The notes beneath the pieces are model-generated. The model saw only the letters and a list, made by a program, of their open reading frames with translations. It ran no database searches and was not told the DNA's origin. A stretch of DNA of 20,688 nt from Actinomycetes bacterium (lineage in GTDB: Bacteria > Actinomycetota > Actinomycetes > Actinomycetales > Cellulomonadaceae), in the NCBI GenBank assembly GCA_023388235.1, contig JAEWGQ010000275.1, positions 1 to 20,688 on the forward strand. Direction: 5' to 3'. Below, piece by piece: positions 1-7,752 of the stretch. The position numbers and the translations under genes are program-made. Position 1 is the stretch's first letter, and the number at the start of each line of letters is the position of its first letter.

Positions 1-299
1 ACGTCGGCCCGCCCGCCCGCGGCGAGGTCCCGGTACCGGGGCGGCAGCCAGGAGGCCGGCTCCGGCAGCACCACCGTCCCGGCGCGGCCGCGCGAGGTGA
101 CCAGGCCGACGGCCGCGAGCGCCTGCCACGCGCCCGAGACGGTGGCCGGGCTGACGCCGAGGTCCGCGGCCAGCCGGCGCACGGTGGGCAGGCGGTCGCC
201 CGGTCGCAGCTCGCCGCTGCGCACCAGCCGCGACACGGCGGCGGCGATCCCGCGGGGGCTGCGGTCCTCCACGTGCTGGGCCACGTCCACGGGCGTCAT
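1..299 (-). CDS. GntR-family regulator, N-terminal part (cut by window edge)
   Basis: The reading frame opens at ATG (complement of 297-299) and runs off the left edge, giving about 99 residues. Residues 15-80 form a GntR-type winged helix-turn-helix: a helix rich in R and V, the GELRPGDRLPTVRRLA segment, the recognition region LGVSPATVSGAWQAL, and a wing ending VTSRGRAGTVVLP. After the wing comes a Pro/Trp-rich linker (SWLPPRYRDL), which is typical of MocR/GabR-type regulators that continue into an aminotransferase-like domain. The C-terminal domain is outside the window, so the subfamily is inferred. The gene is divergent from the pyrimidine/ureide catabolic cluster starting at 494 and probably controls it through the shared 194-bp intergenic region. 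Confidence 0.75.
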   Translation of the reverse strand, partial: MTPVDVAQHVEDRSPRGIAAAVSRLVRSGELRPGDRLPTVRRLAADLGVSPATVSGAWQALAAVGLVTSRGRAGTVVLPEPASWLPPRYRDLAAGGRAD

Positions 300-493
300 C
301 GTGCCGGGCGCGCCCGGGGCGGCCCGGCGCGGCGCGGCAGTGTTTACCGGCCCGACACGAGCGTTCTCGCGGCGGTAACGCCCAGAAACCGCGCAGAAAT
401 GTTCAACCCCCACAGTCACATTCCCAACGGGGCCGGTACCCGCCGCGGACGACGCGGCGGACCCCGGCCGGGACGAGCAGCGGAGGTTTCCCC
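300..493. promoter_or_regulatory. Divergent promoter region between regulator and catabolic cluster
   Basis: This gap separates the divergent GntR gene and the amidase gene and must hold both promoters. The centre (about 340-430) is clearly less GC-rich than its flanks. It has two direct copies of CAGAAA, at 383-388 and 394-399, spaced 11 bp apart (one helical turn), which fits binding by a dimeric regulator. An imperfect inverted pair GTTTACCG / CGGTAACG lies just upstream (about 343-381). I could not assign a convincing -10/-35 pair. The operator role is inferred from position and spacing only. Confidence 0.4.
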
Positions 494-1342
494 ATGGCAG
501 TCGTGCGCGTCGCCTTCACCCAGGCCACCTGGACGGGCGACAAGGAGTCGATGATCCAGCTCCACGAGGACTGGACCCGCAAGGCGGCCGCCGAGGGCGC
601 CCAGGTGATCGGCTTCCAGGAGCTGTTCTACGGCCCGTACTTCGGCATCACGCAGGACACGAAGTACTACGAGTACGCCGAGACGGTCCCGGGCCCGACC
701 ACCGAGCGGTTCAGCGCGCTGGCCGCCGAGCTCGGCATCGTGATCGTGCTGCCGATCTACGAGGAGGACCAGCCCGGCGTCCTGTACAACACGGCGGCGG
801 TCATCGACGCCGACGGCACCCTGCTCGGGACCTACCGCAAGCACCACATCCCGCACCTGCCGAAGTTCTGGGAGAAGTTCTACTTCCGCCCCGGCAACCA
901 GGGGTACCCGGTGTTCGAGACGGCGGCCGGGAAGATCGGCGTGAACATCTGCTACGACCGGCACTTCCCGGAGGGCTGGCGGGTGCTGGCGCTGAACGGC
1001 GCGGAGATCGTGTTCAACCCGAACGCCACCGCCCCGGGCATCTCGAACAGGCTCTGGGAGGTCGAGCAGCCCGCCGCGGCCATCGCGAACGGGTACTACG
1101 TGATCGCGAACAACCGGGTCGGGCTCGAGGACAACGAGTACGGCGACGAGGCGGTGAGCTTCTACGGCTCGTCCTACGCGGTGGGCCCGGACGGCAGCTA
1201 CGTCGGCGAGGTCGGCTCCTCCTCGGAGAACCAGCTGCTGATCCGCGACCTCGACCTGGACGTGATCCGGACGACCCGCGAGCGCTGGCAGTTCTTCCGC
1301 GACCGCCGGCCGGACGCCTACGGCCCGATCGTGGCGCCCTGA
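494..1342 (+). CDS. Nitrilase-superfamily N-carbamoyl amidase (beta-ureidopropionase-like)
   Basis: This 282-aa protein is a full-length carbon-nitrogen hydrolase. The catalytic triad is visible: Glu43 in GFQELFYG, Lys116 in YRKHHIP and Cys153 in NICYDRHFPE. Enzymes of this branch (beta-ureidopropionase, N-carbamoyl-D-amino acid hydrolase, N-carbamoylputrescine amidase) cleave an N-carbamoyl group to amine, CO2 and ammonia in the cytoplasm. The next gene is a dihydropyrimidinase, whose product is an N-carbamoyl amino acid, so N-carbamoyl-beta-alanine is the most likely substrate. That choice rests on context; the sequence alone also resembles N-carbamoylputrescine amidases. The ATG is preceded by GCGGAGG. 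It is the first gene of the cluster, and a 20-nt gap separates it from the next. Confidence 0.85.
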   Translation: MAVVRVAFTQATWTGDKESMIQLHEDWTRKAAAEGAQVIGFQELFYGPYFGITQDTKYYEYAETVPGPTTERFSALAAELGIVIVLPIYEEDQPGVLYNTAAVIDADGTLLGTYRKHHIPHLPKFWEKFYFRPGNQGYPVFETAAGKIGVNICYDRHFPEGWRVLALNGAEIVFNPNATAPGISNRLWEVEQPAAAIANGYYVIANNRVGLEDNEYGDEAVSFYGSSYAVGPDGSYVGEVGSSSENQLLIRDLDLDVIRTTRERWQFFRDRRPDAYGPIVAP

Positions 1343-1362
1343 CCGGCCGGGGAGGACGAGGC

Positions 1363-2796
1363 ATGAAGACCCTCATCAGGAACGGCACCGTCGTCAACGC
1401 CACCGGGCGCGGCGCCGCGGACGTGCTGATCGACGGCGGGACGATCGTCGCGCTGCTGCAGCCCGGCTCCACGGCCCTGGGCGTCGACCTGACCGCGACG
1501 GTCGACCGCGTGATCGACGCGACCGGCAAGTACGTGATCCCCGGCGGGATCGACGCGCACACCCACATGGAGATGCCGTTCGGCGGCACGTTCGCCTCGG
1601 ACACCTTCGCCACCGGCACCACGGCGGCGGCCTGGGGCGGGACCACCACGATCGTCGACTTCGTGGTGCAGTACCCGCACGAGAACCCGGTCGACCAGTA
1701 CGCGCTGTGGCACGAGAAGGCCGCCGGCAGCTGCGCCGTGGACTACGCGTTCCACCAGATCCTGTCCGACGTGCAGGACTCCTCCCTGCACGCGATGGAC
1801 GAGCTGATCGCCGAGGGCGTCACCAGCTTCAAGCTGTTCATGGCGTACAAGGGCGTGTTCCTGTCGGACGACGGCCAGATCGTGCGGGCCATGCAGAAGG
1901 CGTCCGACAACGGCGCGCTGATCATGATGCACGCCGAGAACGGGTCGGTCATCGACACCCTCGTGCAGCAGCACGTCGCCCGCGGTGAGACCACGCCGTA
2001 CTACCACGGCGTCTCCCGGCCGTGGCAGGCCGAGGAGGAGGCGACGCACCGGGCGATCATGCTCGCCGACCTCACCGGGGCGCCGCTGTACGTCGTGCAC
2101 GTGTCCGCCAAGCAGGCCGCCGAGCAGATCGCGCAGGCCCGCGACCGCGGCCAGAACGTGTTCGGCGAGACCTGCCCGCAGTACCTGTACCTGTCGCTCG
2201 AGGACCACCTCGGCGCGACCAGCGAGCAGTGGGGGGACTTCGAGGGCGCCAAGTACGTGTGCTCGACCCCGCTGCGCTCGAAGCACGAGGGCCACCAGCA
2301 CCAGATGTGGAACGCGCTGCGCACCAACGACCTGCAGCTCGTGTCCACCGACCACTGCCCGTTCTGCATGAAGGACCAGAAGGAGATGGGCCGCGGGGAC
2401 TTCTCGAGGATCCCCAACGGCATCGGCTCCGTCGAGCACCGGATGGACCTGCTGTACCAGGGCGTGGTCACCGGCGAGATCTCGCTGGAGCGCTGGGTGG
2501 AGATCTGCTGCACCACCCCCGCGCGCATGTTCGGCATGTACGGGCGCAAGGGCGTGCTCGCGCCCGGCGCGGACGCCGACGTCGTGGTCTACGACCCCGC
2601 CGGCCACACGTCGATCGGCGTCGGGAAGACCCACCACATGGCCATGGACTACTCCGCCTGGGAGGGCTTCGAGGTCGACGGGCACGTCGACACGGTGCTG
2701 TCCCGCGGCGAGGTCGTGGTGGACGGCGGGGCGTTCCTCGGCCGGGCCGGCCACGGGCAGTACGTCAAGCGCGGCCTGTCGCAGTACCTGATCTGA
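1363..2796 (+). CDS. hydA: Dihydropyrimidinase / D-hydantoinase
   Basis: This 477-aa protein has the usual length and all metal ligands of the cyclic amidohydrolase family. His66 and His68 lie in GGIDAHTHMEMP, the carboxylated Lys157 in TSFKLFMAYKG, His190 in MMHAENG, His246 in VVHVSAK and Asp330 in STDHCPF. Tyr162 of the AYKG loop matches the stereochemistry-determining tyrosine of hydantoinases. It should open dihydrouracil, dihydrothymine or 5-substituted hydantoins to N-carbamoyl amino acids, which feed the amidase encoded just upstream. The ATG follows a GGGGAGGACGAGGC ribosome-binding region. The gene is cotranscribed with its neighbours. The physiological substrate cannot be fixed from the sequence; the pathway context favours dihydropyrimidines. 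Confidence 0.93.
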   Translation: MKTLIRNGTVVNATGRGAADVLIDGGTIVALLQPGSTALGVDLTATVDRVIDATGKYVIPGGIDAHTHMEMPFGGTFASDTFATGTTAAAWGGTTTIVDFVVQYPHENPVDQYALWHEKAAGSCAVDYAFHQILSDVQDSSLHAMDELIAEGVTSFKLFMAYKGVFLSDDGQIVRAMQKASDNGALIMMHAENGSVIDTLVQQHVARGETTPYYHGVSRPWQAEEEATHRAIMLADLTGAPLYVVHVSAKQAAEQIAQARDRGQNVFGETCPQYLYLSLEDHLGATSEQWGDFEGAKYVCSTPLRSKHEGHQHQMWNALRTNDLQLVSTDHCPFCMKDQKEMGRGDFSRIPNGIGSVEHRMDLLYQGVVTGEISLERWVEICCTTPARMFGMYGRKGVLAPGADADVVVYDPAGHTSIGVGKTHHMAMDYSAWEGFEVDGHVDTVLSRGEVVVDGGAFLGRAGHGQYVKRGLSQYLI

Positions 2797-2825
2797 CGTC
2801 CCCGACCCGAGAAGGAGGTACGCCC

Positions 2826-3857
2826 ATGGACTTCGGCGTCGTCCTGCAGAACGACCCGCCCGCGTCCCGGGTGGTCGACCTGGCCCGCCAGGCGGAGACC
2901 CACGGGTTCGACTACGTCTGGACGTTCGACTCGCACCTGCTGTGGCAGGAGCCGTTCGTCGTGTTCTCGCAGATCCTCGCGGCGACCCGCAAGGTGGTCG
3001 TCGGCCCGATGGTGACCAACCCGGCCACCCGGGACTGGACCGTGCTGGCGTCGTCGTTCGCCACGCTGAACGAGATGTACGGCAACCGCACCGTCTGCGG
3101 GATCGGCCGCGGCGACTCGGCGGTCCGCACCCTGGCGGGCAAGCCGTCCAACCTGGCGACGCTGCGCGAGTCGATCCACGTCATCCGGGAGCTCGCGAAC
3201 TCCCGGGCGGTCGAGCACAACGGCCGCACGGTCCAGTTCCCGTGGTCCCGCGGCTCGGCGCTCGAGGTGTGGGTCGCCGCCTACGGCCCGCTCGCGCTCA
3301 AGCTCACCGGCGAGGTCGGCGACGGGTTCATCCTGCAGTGCGCCGACCCCGACGTGGCCTCGTGGATGATCCGGACCGTCCGGGACGCCGCCGAGGCCGC
3401 CGGGCGGGACCCCGACGCGATCCGGTTCTGCGTCGCCGCCCCGATGTACGTCGGCGACGGCGACTCCCCGGCGGCCCGGGCGCACATGCGCGAGCAGTGC
3501 CGGTGGTTCGGCGGCATGGTCGGCAACCACGTCGCGGACATCGTCGCCAAGTACGGGCAGGGCTCGTCCGTGCCGAAGGCGCTGACCGACTACATCGAGG
3601 GCCGGCAGGGGTACGACTACAACGAGCACGGGCGCGCCGGGAACTCGCACACCCGGTTCGTGCCGGACGAGATCGTCGAGCGGTTCTGCCTGCTGGGCAG
3701 CCCGCGGGAGCACGTCGAGAAGCTGCAGGCGCTGCGCGAGCTCGGCGTCACGCAGTTCGCCGGCTACCTGCAGCACGACAACAAGGACGAGACCCTGCGG
3801 ATGTACGGCGAGCGCGTCATCCCCGCGATGGCCGAGCACGTGGTGGCGACGGCATGA
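2826..3857 (+). CDS. LLM-class F420/flavin-dependent oxidoreductase (CPS_4043-type)
   Basis: This 343-aa protein starts at an ATG preceded by a near-perfect GAAGGAGG site. The N-terminus (MDFGVVLQNDPP), the HGFDYVWTFDSH segment, the conserved GPMVTNPATRDW strand-loop and GIGRGDSAVRTLAGKP belong to the luciferase-like TIM-barrel family of F420- or FMN-dependent enzymes. It looks like the subgroup repeatedly found beside dihydropyrimidinase genes (TIGR03842/CPS_4043). It may reduce a pyrimidine to the dihydro form, replacing the dihydropyrimidine dehydrogenase absent from this cluster. RutA, a flavin enzyme of the same fold, also acts on uracil. The fold is secure. The reaction and the cofactor (F420 or FMN) are inferred. 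Its stop overlaps the next start (ATGA). Confidence 0.85.
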   Translation: MDFGVVLQNDPPASRVVDLARQAETHGFDYVWTFDSHLLWQEPFVVFSQILAATRKVVVGPMVTNPATRDWTVLASSFATLNEMYGNRTVCGIGRGDSAVRTLAGKPSNLATLRESIHVIRELANSRAVEHNGRTVQFPWSRGSALEVWVAAYGPLALKLTGEVGDGFILQCADPDVASWMIRTVRDAAEAAGRDPDAIRFCVAAPMYVGDGDSPAARAHMREQCRWFGGMVGNHVADIVAKYGQGSSVPKALTDYIEGRQGYDYNEHGRAGNSHTRFVPDEIVERFCLLGSPREHVEKLQALRELGVTQFAGYLQHDNKDETLRMYGERVIPAMAEHVVATA

Positions 3858-4789
3858 CCGCCGTGGAGGCCGTCGCCGCCCCGGCGCGGGCCCGCCGGGC
3901 GCGCCGCCCGCTGCCGGCCGCGGTCCGGGCGCTGCGCCCCGCCGCCCTCGGGGTGGTCGCGGTGCTGCTGCTCGCCGCGCTGTGGGAGGTGGTCAAGGCG
4001 GTCGTCCCCGACCGGGGGTGGAGCGTGGGGGAGCGGCTGGTGCTGCCGCGCACCAGCGACCTGGCCATGCCGCACGTGTCGGCGGTGCTCGCCCGGCTCG
4101 GCGAGCCGCTCACCGCGCAGCCCGGGGCGGACCCGCTGTGGCTGGCCGTGCTGCGGGCCGGCGGGACCAGCCTGCGGATCGCCGCCGTCTCGTGGGTGGT
4201 GGGCGTGGTCGTCGGGTTCGCGCTCGCGCTGCTGATGACCCGGTTCCGCCTGGCGCGGTCCGCGGTCCTGCCGCTGGTCGTGCTCAGCCAGACCGTCCCG
4301 CTGATCGCGCTGGCCCCGCTGGTGAAGGGCTGGGGCGCGAAGCTCGAGCTCGGGTTCACCTGGGAGCCGTGGATGTCGGTCGCGGTGATCGCCTCGTACC
4401 TCGCCTTCTTCCCGGTGGCGGTGGGCGCCCTGCGCGGCCTGACGTCCCCGGACACCCTGCACCGCGAGCTGTTCGCGGCCTACGCCGCCGGCTGGACCCA
4501 GACCCTGGTCCGCCTGCGGCTGCCCGCGAGCGTGCCGCACCTGCTGCCCGCCCTCCGCCTGGCCGCCACGAGCGCGGTGCTCGGCGTCGTCGTCGCGGAG
4601 GTCTCGACCGGGATGCCCGGAGGTATCGGACGCATGATCCTCGAGTTCGCCAACTTCGCCAGCAGCGACCCCGCCAAGCCGTGGGCGCCGATCCTCGGCG
4701 CCGTGCTGCTCGGCCTCGTCGCCTCCGGCGCCGTCGCGCTGCTGGGCACCGGCCTGCGCCGGTTCCGCCGGGCGGAGGTGGCCGCGTGA
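3854..4789 (+). CDS. ABC transporter permease (first subunit)
   Basis: This 311-aa inner-membrane protein has a basic N-terminus (several Arg before residue 30) and about six hydrophobic segments, near residues 30-50, 107-128, 136-157, 174-195, 235-253 and 278-299. The EAA-type cytoplasmic loop that contacts the ATPase is at about residue 205 (ELFAAYAAG followed by VRLRLPASVPHLL). This is the SsuC/TauC/ThiX-like binding-protein-dependent permease family. The start overlaps the upstream stop by 4 nt, so translation is coupled. The insert between TM1 and TM2 (residues 50-105) is longer than in the partner permease at 5634. A heterodimeric channel with that partner is the likely arrangement. It should import the substrate degraded by the neighbouring enzymes. 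Confidence 0.9.
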   Translation: MTAVEAVAAPARARRARRPLPAAVRALRPAALGVVAVLLLAALWEVVKAVVPDRGWSVGERLVLPRTSDLAMPHVSAVLARLGEPLTAQPGADPLWLAVLRAGGTSLRIAAVSWVVGVVVGFALALLMTRFRLARSAVLPLVVLSQTVPLIALAPLVKGWGAKLELGFTWEPWMSVAVIASYLAFFPVAVGALRGLTSPDTLHRELFAAYAAGWTQTLVRLRLPASVPHLLPALRLAATSAVLGVVVAEVSTGMPGGIGRMILEFANFASSDPAKPWAPILGAVLLGLVASGAVALLGTGLRRFRRAEVAA

Positions 4790-5637
4790 CCGCCGCCGAC
4801 CTCGCCCCCGCGGCGGCCCCCGTGGCCCCCGCTCCCGCCGTCGTGGTCTCCGGCGTCTCGCGGGTGTTCCCCGCCGGCGGCGGCCGGGCCGTGACCGCCC
4901 TCGAGCACGTCGACCTCACGGTCGGCGCGGGGGAGTTCGTCTCGCTGATCGGGCCGTCGGGCTGCGGCAAGTCCACCCTGCTGCGGCTGGTCGCGGACCT
5001 CGACCGGCCGACCTCCGGCACGGTCACGGTCTTCGGCCGCCCGGCCGAGCAGGCGCGCCTCGGCCACGACTACGGCATCGCGTTCCAGCAGGCCGGGCTG
5101 CTCCCGTGGCGCACCGTGCGCGCGAACATCGAGCTGCCGCTGTCCCTGCACGGAGCGGGCCGGGCGGCACGCCGGGAGCGCGCCGACGAGATGCTGGCGC
5201 TCGTCGGGCTCACGGAGTTCGCGGACCACTTCCCGGACCAGCTCTCCGGCGGCATGCAGCAGCGCGTCGCCATCGCCCGGGCGCTCGCGGAGCGGCCCAG
5301 CCTGCTGCTGATGGACGAGCCGTTCGGGGCGCTCGACGAGATGACCCGCGAGCGGCTGCAGTCCGAGCTCGTGCGGATCTGCGCCGAGACCCGCGCCGCG
5401 GTCGTCTTCGTCACGCACTCGATCCCCGAGGCCGTGTTCCTGTCCGACCGCGTCGTGGTGATGTCCGCCCGGCCCGGCCGGATCGCGGGCGTCGTGGACG
5501 TGCGCCTGGGCCGGTCCGGCGACCGCTCGGACGACCTGCGCGAGGACGAGGCGTACTTCGCCGCCGTCACCGCGGTGCGCGAGGCGCTGCACGGCGGCGC
5601 CGCGGCCGTCCCGAGCCGCGGGGTGGAGACCCGGTGA
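4786..5637 (+). CDS. ABC transporter ATP-binding protein
   Basis: This 283-aa cytoplasmic ATPase has a complete motif set: Walker [10 protein letters not shown] (residues 56-64), Q-loop Gln101 in [10 protein letters not shown], signature LSGGMQQR (153-160), Walker [10 protein letters not shown] with Asp177-Glu178, and the H-loop His211 in FVTHS. It is of the nitrate/sulfonate/taurine (SsuB/TauB) type. GTG start with a 4-nt GTGA overlap with the upstream permease and another at its own 3' end, so the three subunits form one coupled unit. The Ala/Pro-rich first 20 residues are an extension in front of the usual domain. Confidence 0.95.
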   Translation: MTAADLAPAAAPVAPAPAVVVSGVSRVFPAGGGRAVTALEHVDLTVGAGEFVSLIGPSGCGKSTLLRLVADLDRPTSGTVTVFGRPAEQARLGHDYGIAFQQAGLLPWRTVRANIELPLSLHGAGRAARRERADEMLALVGLTEFADHFPDQLSGGMQQRVAIARALAERPSLLLMDEPFGALDEMTRERLQSELVRICAETRAAVVFVTHSIPEAVFLSDRVVVMSARPGRIAGVVDVRLGRSGDRSDDLREDEAYFAAVTAVREALHGGAAAVPSRGVETR

Positions 5638-6404
5638 GCGGCGGCCCGACCCGCGCGCTGCACCGCGCGGCGCCCGTGCTGCTCGCGGTCGCGCTGCTCG
5701 CCGCCTGGCAGGCGGTGGTCGTGATCGGCGACGTGCCGGCGTTCCTGCTGCCGAGCCCGGCGGCCATCGCCGGCGAGCTCGTCGACCTGCTGCCCACCGT
5801 CGCGTCCGCGGCCCTCGTCACCGGCACCAACGCGCTCGTCGGCCTCGTGCTCGGCGCGGTGCTCGCGGTCGCCGCGGCGGTCCTGGCCTCGGCCGCCCGC
5901 ACCGCGGACGCGCTGCTGAACCCGGTGGTCGCCGGCCTGGCCGTCGTGCCGGTCGTGGCGCTCGCCCCGGTGCTGTACACGATGTACGGCGCCGCCGTGG
6001 AGACCGGGCGGCAGATCGTCGTGGCCGTTGCCGTCGCGGTCCCCGTGTTCGTGAACACCCTGCGGGGCCTGCGGCAGGTGCGCCCCGTGCACCGCGACCT
6101 CATGCGCGCGTACGCGGCGACCCCGCGGCAGGCGGTCCGCGCGGTGACCGTCCCCACGGCCCTGCCGCACCTGTTCACCGGCCTGCGCCTCGCGTCGTCG
6201 CTCGCGGTGATCTCCGCGATCGTCGCCGAGTACTTCGGCGGGCCGCGCAGCGGGATCGGGTCGTTCATCACGACGGCCGCGGCCGGGTCGAACTACGCCC
6301 GCGCCTGGGCGTTCGTGCTCGGCGGCGTCGTCGTCGGGCTCGTGTTCTACGGGGTCACCCTCGCCGTCGAGCGGCGGGGGAGCCGCGGGGTGCGCGCCGG
6401 CTGA
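5634..6404 (+). CDS. ABC transporter permease (second subunit)
   Basis: This 256-aa integral membrane protein starts at a GTG overlapping the ATPase stop. It has about six hydrophobic segments (near 13-32, 57-85, 97-117, 127-145, 184-200 and 221-243) and an EAA-like loop DLMRAYAAT (about 155-163) followed by [14 protein letters not shown]. It shares the family of the 3854-4789 permease but lacks the long periplasmic-side insert. Two different permeases with one ATPase imply a heterodimeric channel with an ATPase homodimer. The motif [10 protein letters not shown] near the N-terminus is typical of SsuC/TauC/ThiX permeases. Confidence 0.9.
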   Translation: MSGGPTRALHRAAPVLLAVALLAAWQAVVVIGDVPAFLLPSPAAIAGELVDLLPTVASAALVTGTNALVGLVLGAVLAVAAAVLASAARTADALLNPVVAGLAVVPVVALAPVLYTMYGAAVETGRQIVVAVAVAVPVFVNTLRGLRQVRPVHRDLMRAYAATPRQAVRAVTVPTALPHLFTGLRLASSLAVISAIVAEYFGGPRSGIGSFITTAAAGSNYARAWAFVLGGVVVGLVFYGVTLAVERRGSRGVRAG

Positions 6405-6518
6405 CGCCGCCCACCCCCAGCACGTCCCGCGGCCGGGGGCCCGCGGACGACCCGGCTGCCGACGGCGCCAGGCGGGCAGACAGCACGCAGGTCACCAGGC
6501 ACGACGGAAGGGGACGAC

Positions 6519-7682
6519 ATGACGAACACCACCAGGCGGGGCCGGTGGGGCGCCGGGGCGCTCGCGGTCGCGGCGGCGCTCGCGCTCACCGCGTGCGGGG
6601 GCGGCTCGGACGACGACGCCGGCGGCGGCGACGCCCCGTCCAGCGGCTCCGGGGGCCTCACCCCCGTCAAGCTGCAGCTCCAGTGGCTCACCCAGGCGCA
6701 GTTCTCCGGGTACTACGCCGCGCTGGACCAGGGGTACTACGAGGACGAGGGCCTGGACGTCGAGATCCTCCCGACCGGCGGGGACGTCGTGCCGCAGGAC
6801 GCCCTCGCGAACGGCGAGGTCGACTACGCCGTCGCCTGGGTGCCGAAGGTGCTCGGGTCCATCGAGCAGGGCGCGGACATCACGGACGTCGCGCAGATCT
6901 TCGAGCGGTCCGCCACCCTGCAGGTCGCGTTCGCCGACTCCGGGATCGAGTCCGTCGCGGACCTGGCGGGCAAGACGATCGGGTCCTGGGGGTACGGCAA
7001 CGAGTGGGAGCTGTTCGCCGGGCTGAACAAGGCCGGCGTGACGGACGTCGAGGTCGTGCAGCAGGCGTTCGACATGAACGCGTTCCTGGCGGGCGACATC
7101 GACGCGGCCCAGGCCATGACGTACAACGAGTACGCCCAGCTGCTCGAGACCGAGAACCCCGAGACCGGGGAGCTCTACCAGCCCGAGGACTTCACGGTCA
7201 TCGACTGGAACGACGAGGGCACCGCGATGCTCCAGGACGCGATCTGGGCGGACGCCGGGCGCCTCGCCGACGACCCCGCGTACGCGGAGACGACCGTCGC
7301 GTTCCTCAAGGCCACGCTCAAGGGCTGGATGTTCGCGCGGGACAACCCGCAGGAGGCGGCCGACATCGTCACCGCCGCCGGGTCGACCCTCGGCACCAGC
7401 CACCAGCTCTGGATGACCAACGAGGTGAACAAGCTGATCTGGCCGTCCACCACCGGCGGCATCGGCCTGGTCGACGAGGCGGCCTGGGACGCGACCGTCG
7501 CGATGGCCAAGCAGACCTCCAACGAGACCGGCGCGACGATCATCACCGCCGACCCGCCGGCCACGGCCTACACCAACGAGTACGTGCAGCAGGCGCTGGA
7601 CGAGCTCGCCGCCGAGGGCGCCGACATCGAGGGCGCCGGGTTCGCGCCGCTCGACGTGACGCTCAACCCCGGCGGCAACTGA
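6519..7682 (+). CDS. NMT1/THI5-like substrate-binding lipoprotein
   Basis: This 387-aa exported protein has a lipoprotein signal: basic start, hydrophobic stretch and lipobox LTAC, with the modified Cys at residue 26. A Gly/Asp/Ser-rich linker follows. The mature domain carries the THI5/NMT1 pattern QWLTQAQFSGYYAA followed by GYYEDEGLDVEI and a GG loop. These proteins bind aromatic or pyrimidine-like molecules (ThiY binds formylaminopyrimidine) or sulfonates. It is the receptor for the ABC importer encoded directly upstream. A 114-nt gap separates it from the second permease and the ATG has a strong AAGGGG site. Given the enzymes around it, a pyrimidine or hydantoin-type ligand is plausible but not proven. 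Confidence 0.9.
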   Translation: MTNTTRRGRWGAGALAVAAALALTACGGGSDDDAGGGDAPSSGSGGLTPVKLQLQWLTQAQFSGYYAALDQGYYEDEGLDVEILPTGGDVVPQDALANGEVDYAVAWVPKVLGSIEQGADITDVAQIFERSATLQVAFADSGIESVADLAGKTIGSWGYGNEWELFAGLNKAGVTDVEVVQQAFDMNAFLAGDIDAAQAMTYNEYAQLLETENPETGELYQPEDFTVIDWNDEGTAMLQDAIWADAGRLADDPAYAETTVAFLKATLKGWMFARDNPQEAADIVTAAGSTLGTSHQLWMTNEVNKLIWPSTTGGIGLVDEAAWDATVAMAKQTSNETGATIITADPPATAYTNEYVQQALDELAAEGADIEGAGFAPLDVTLNPGGN

Positions 7683-7686
7683 CGGC

Positions 7687-7723
7687 CAGGGCGGGGCGGC
7701 GCCCACCGCGCCGCCCCGCCCTG
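7687..7723 (+). terminator. Strong GC hairpin after the binding-protein gene
   Basis: The arms CAGGGCGGGGCGGCGC (7687-7702) and GCGCCGCCCCGCCCTG (7708-7723) pair perfectly over 16 bp around a 5-nt loop. The hairpin starts 4 nt after the binding-protein stop. There is no U-tract, so it may be an attenuator or a 3' RNA-stabilising structure that raises binding-protein mRNA relative to the rest of the operon, rather than a full terminator. Confidence 0.7.
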
Positions 7724-7752
7724 CCCACCCCGACCACGGAAGGCCCGCACCC

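Noticed and set aside
1318..2754. Long minus-strand open frame opposite the dihydropyrimidinase
   Set aside because: It is a codon-bias shadow: composition rich in H, V, D, R and L with no domains. The plus strand carries all metal ligands of a known enzyme.
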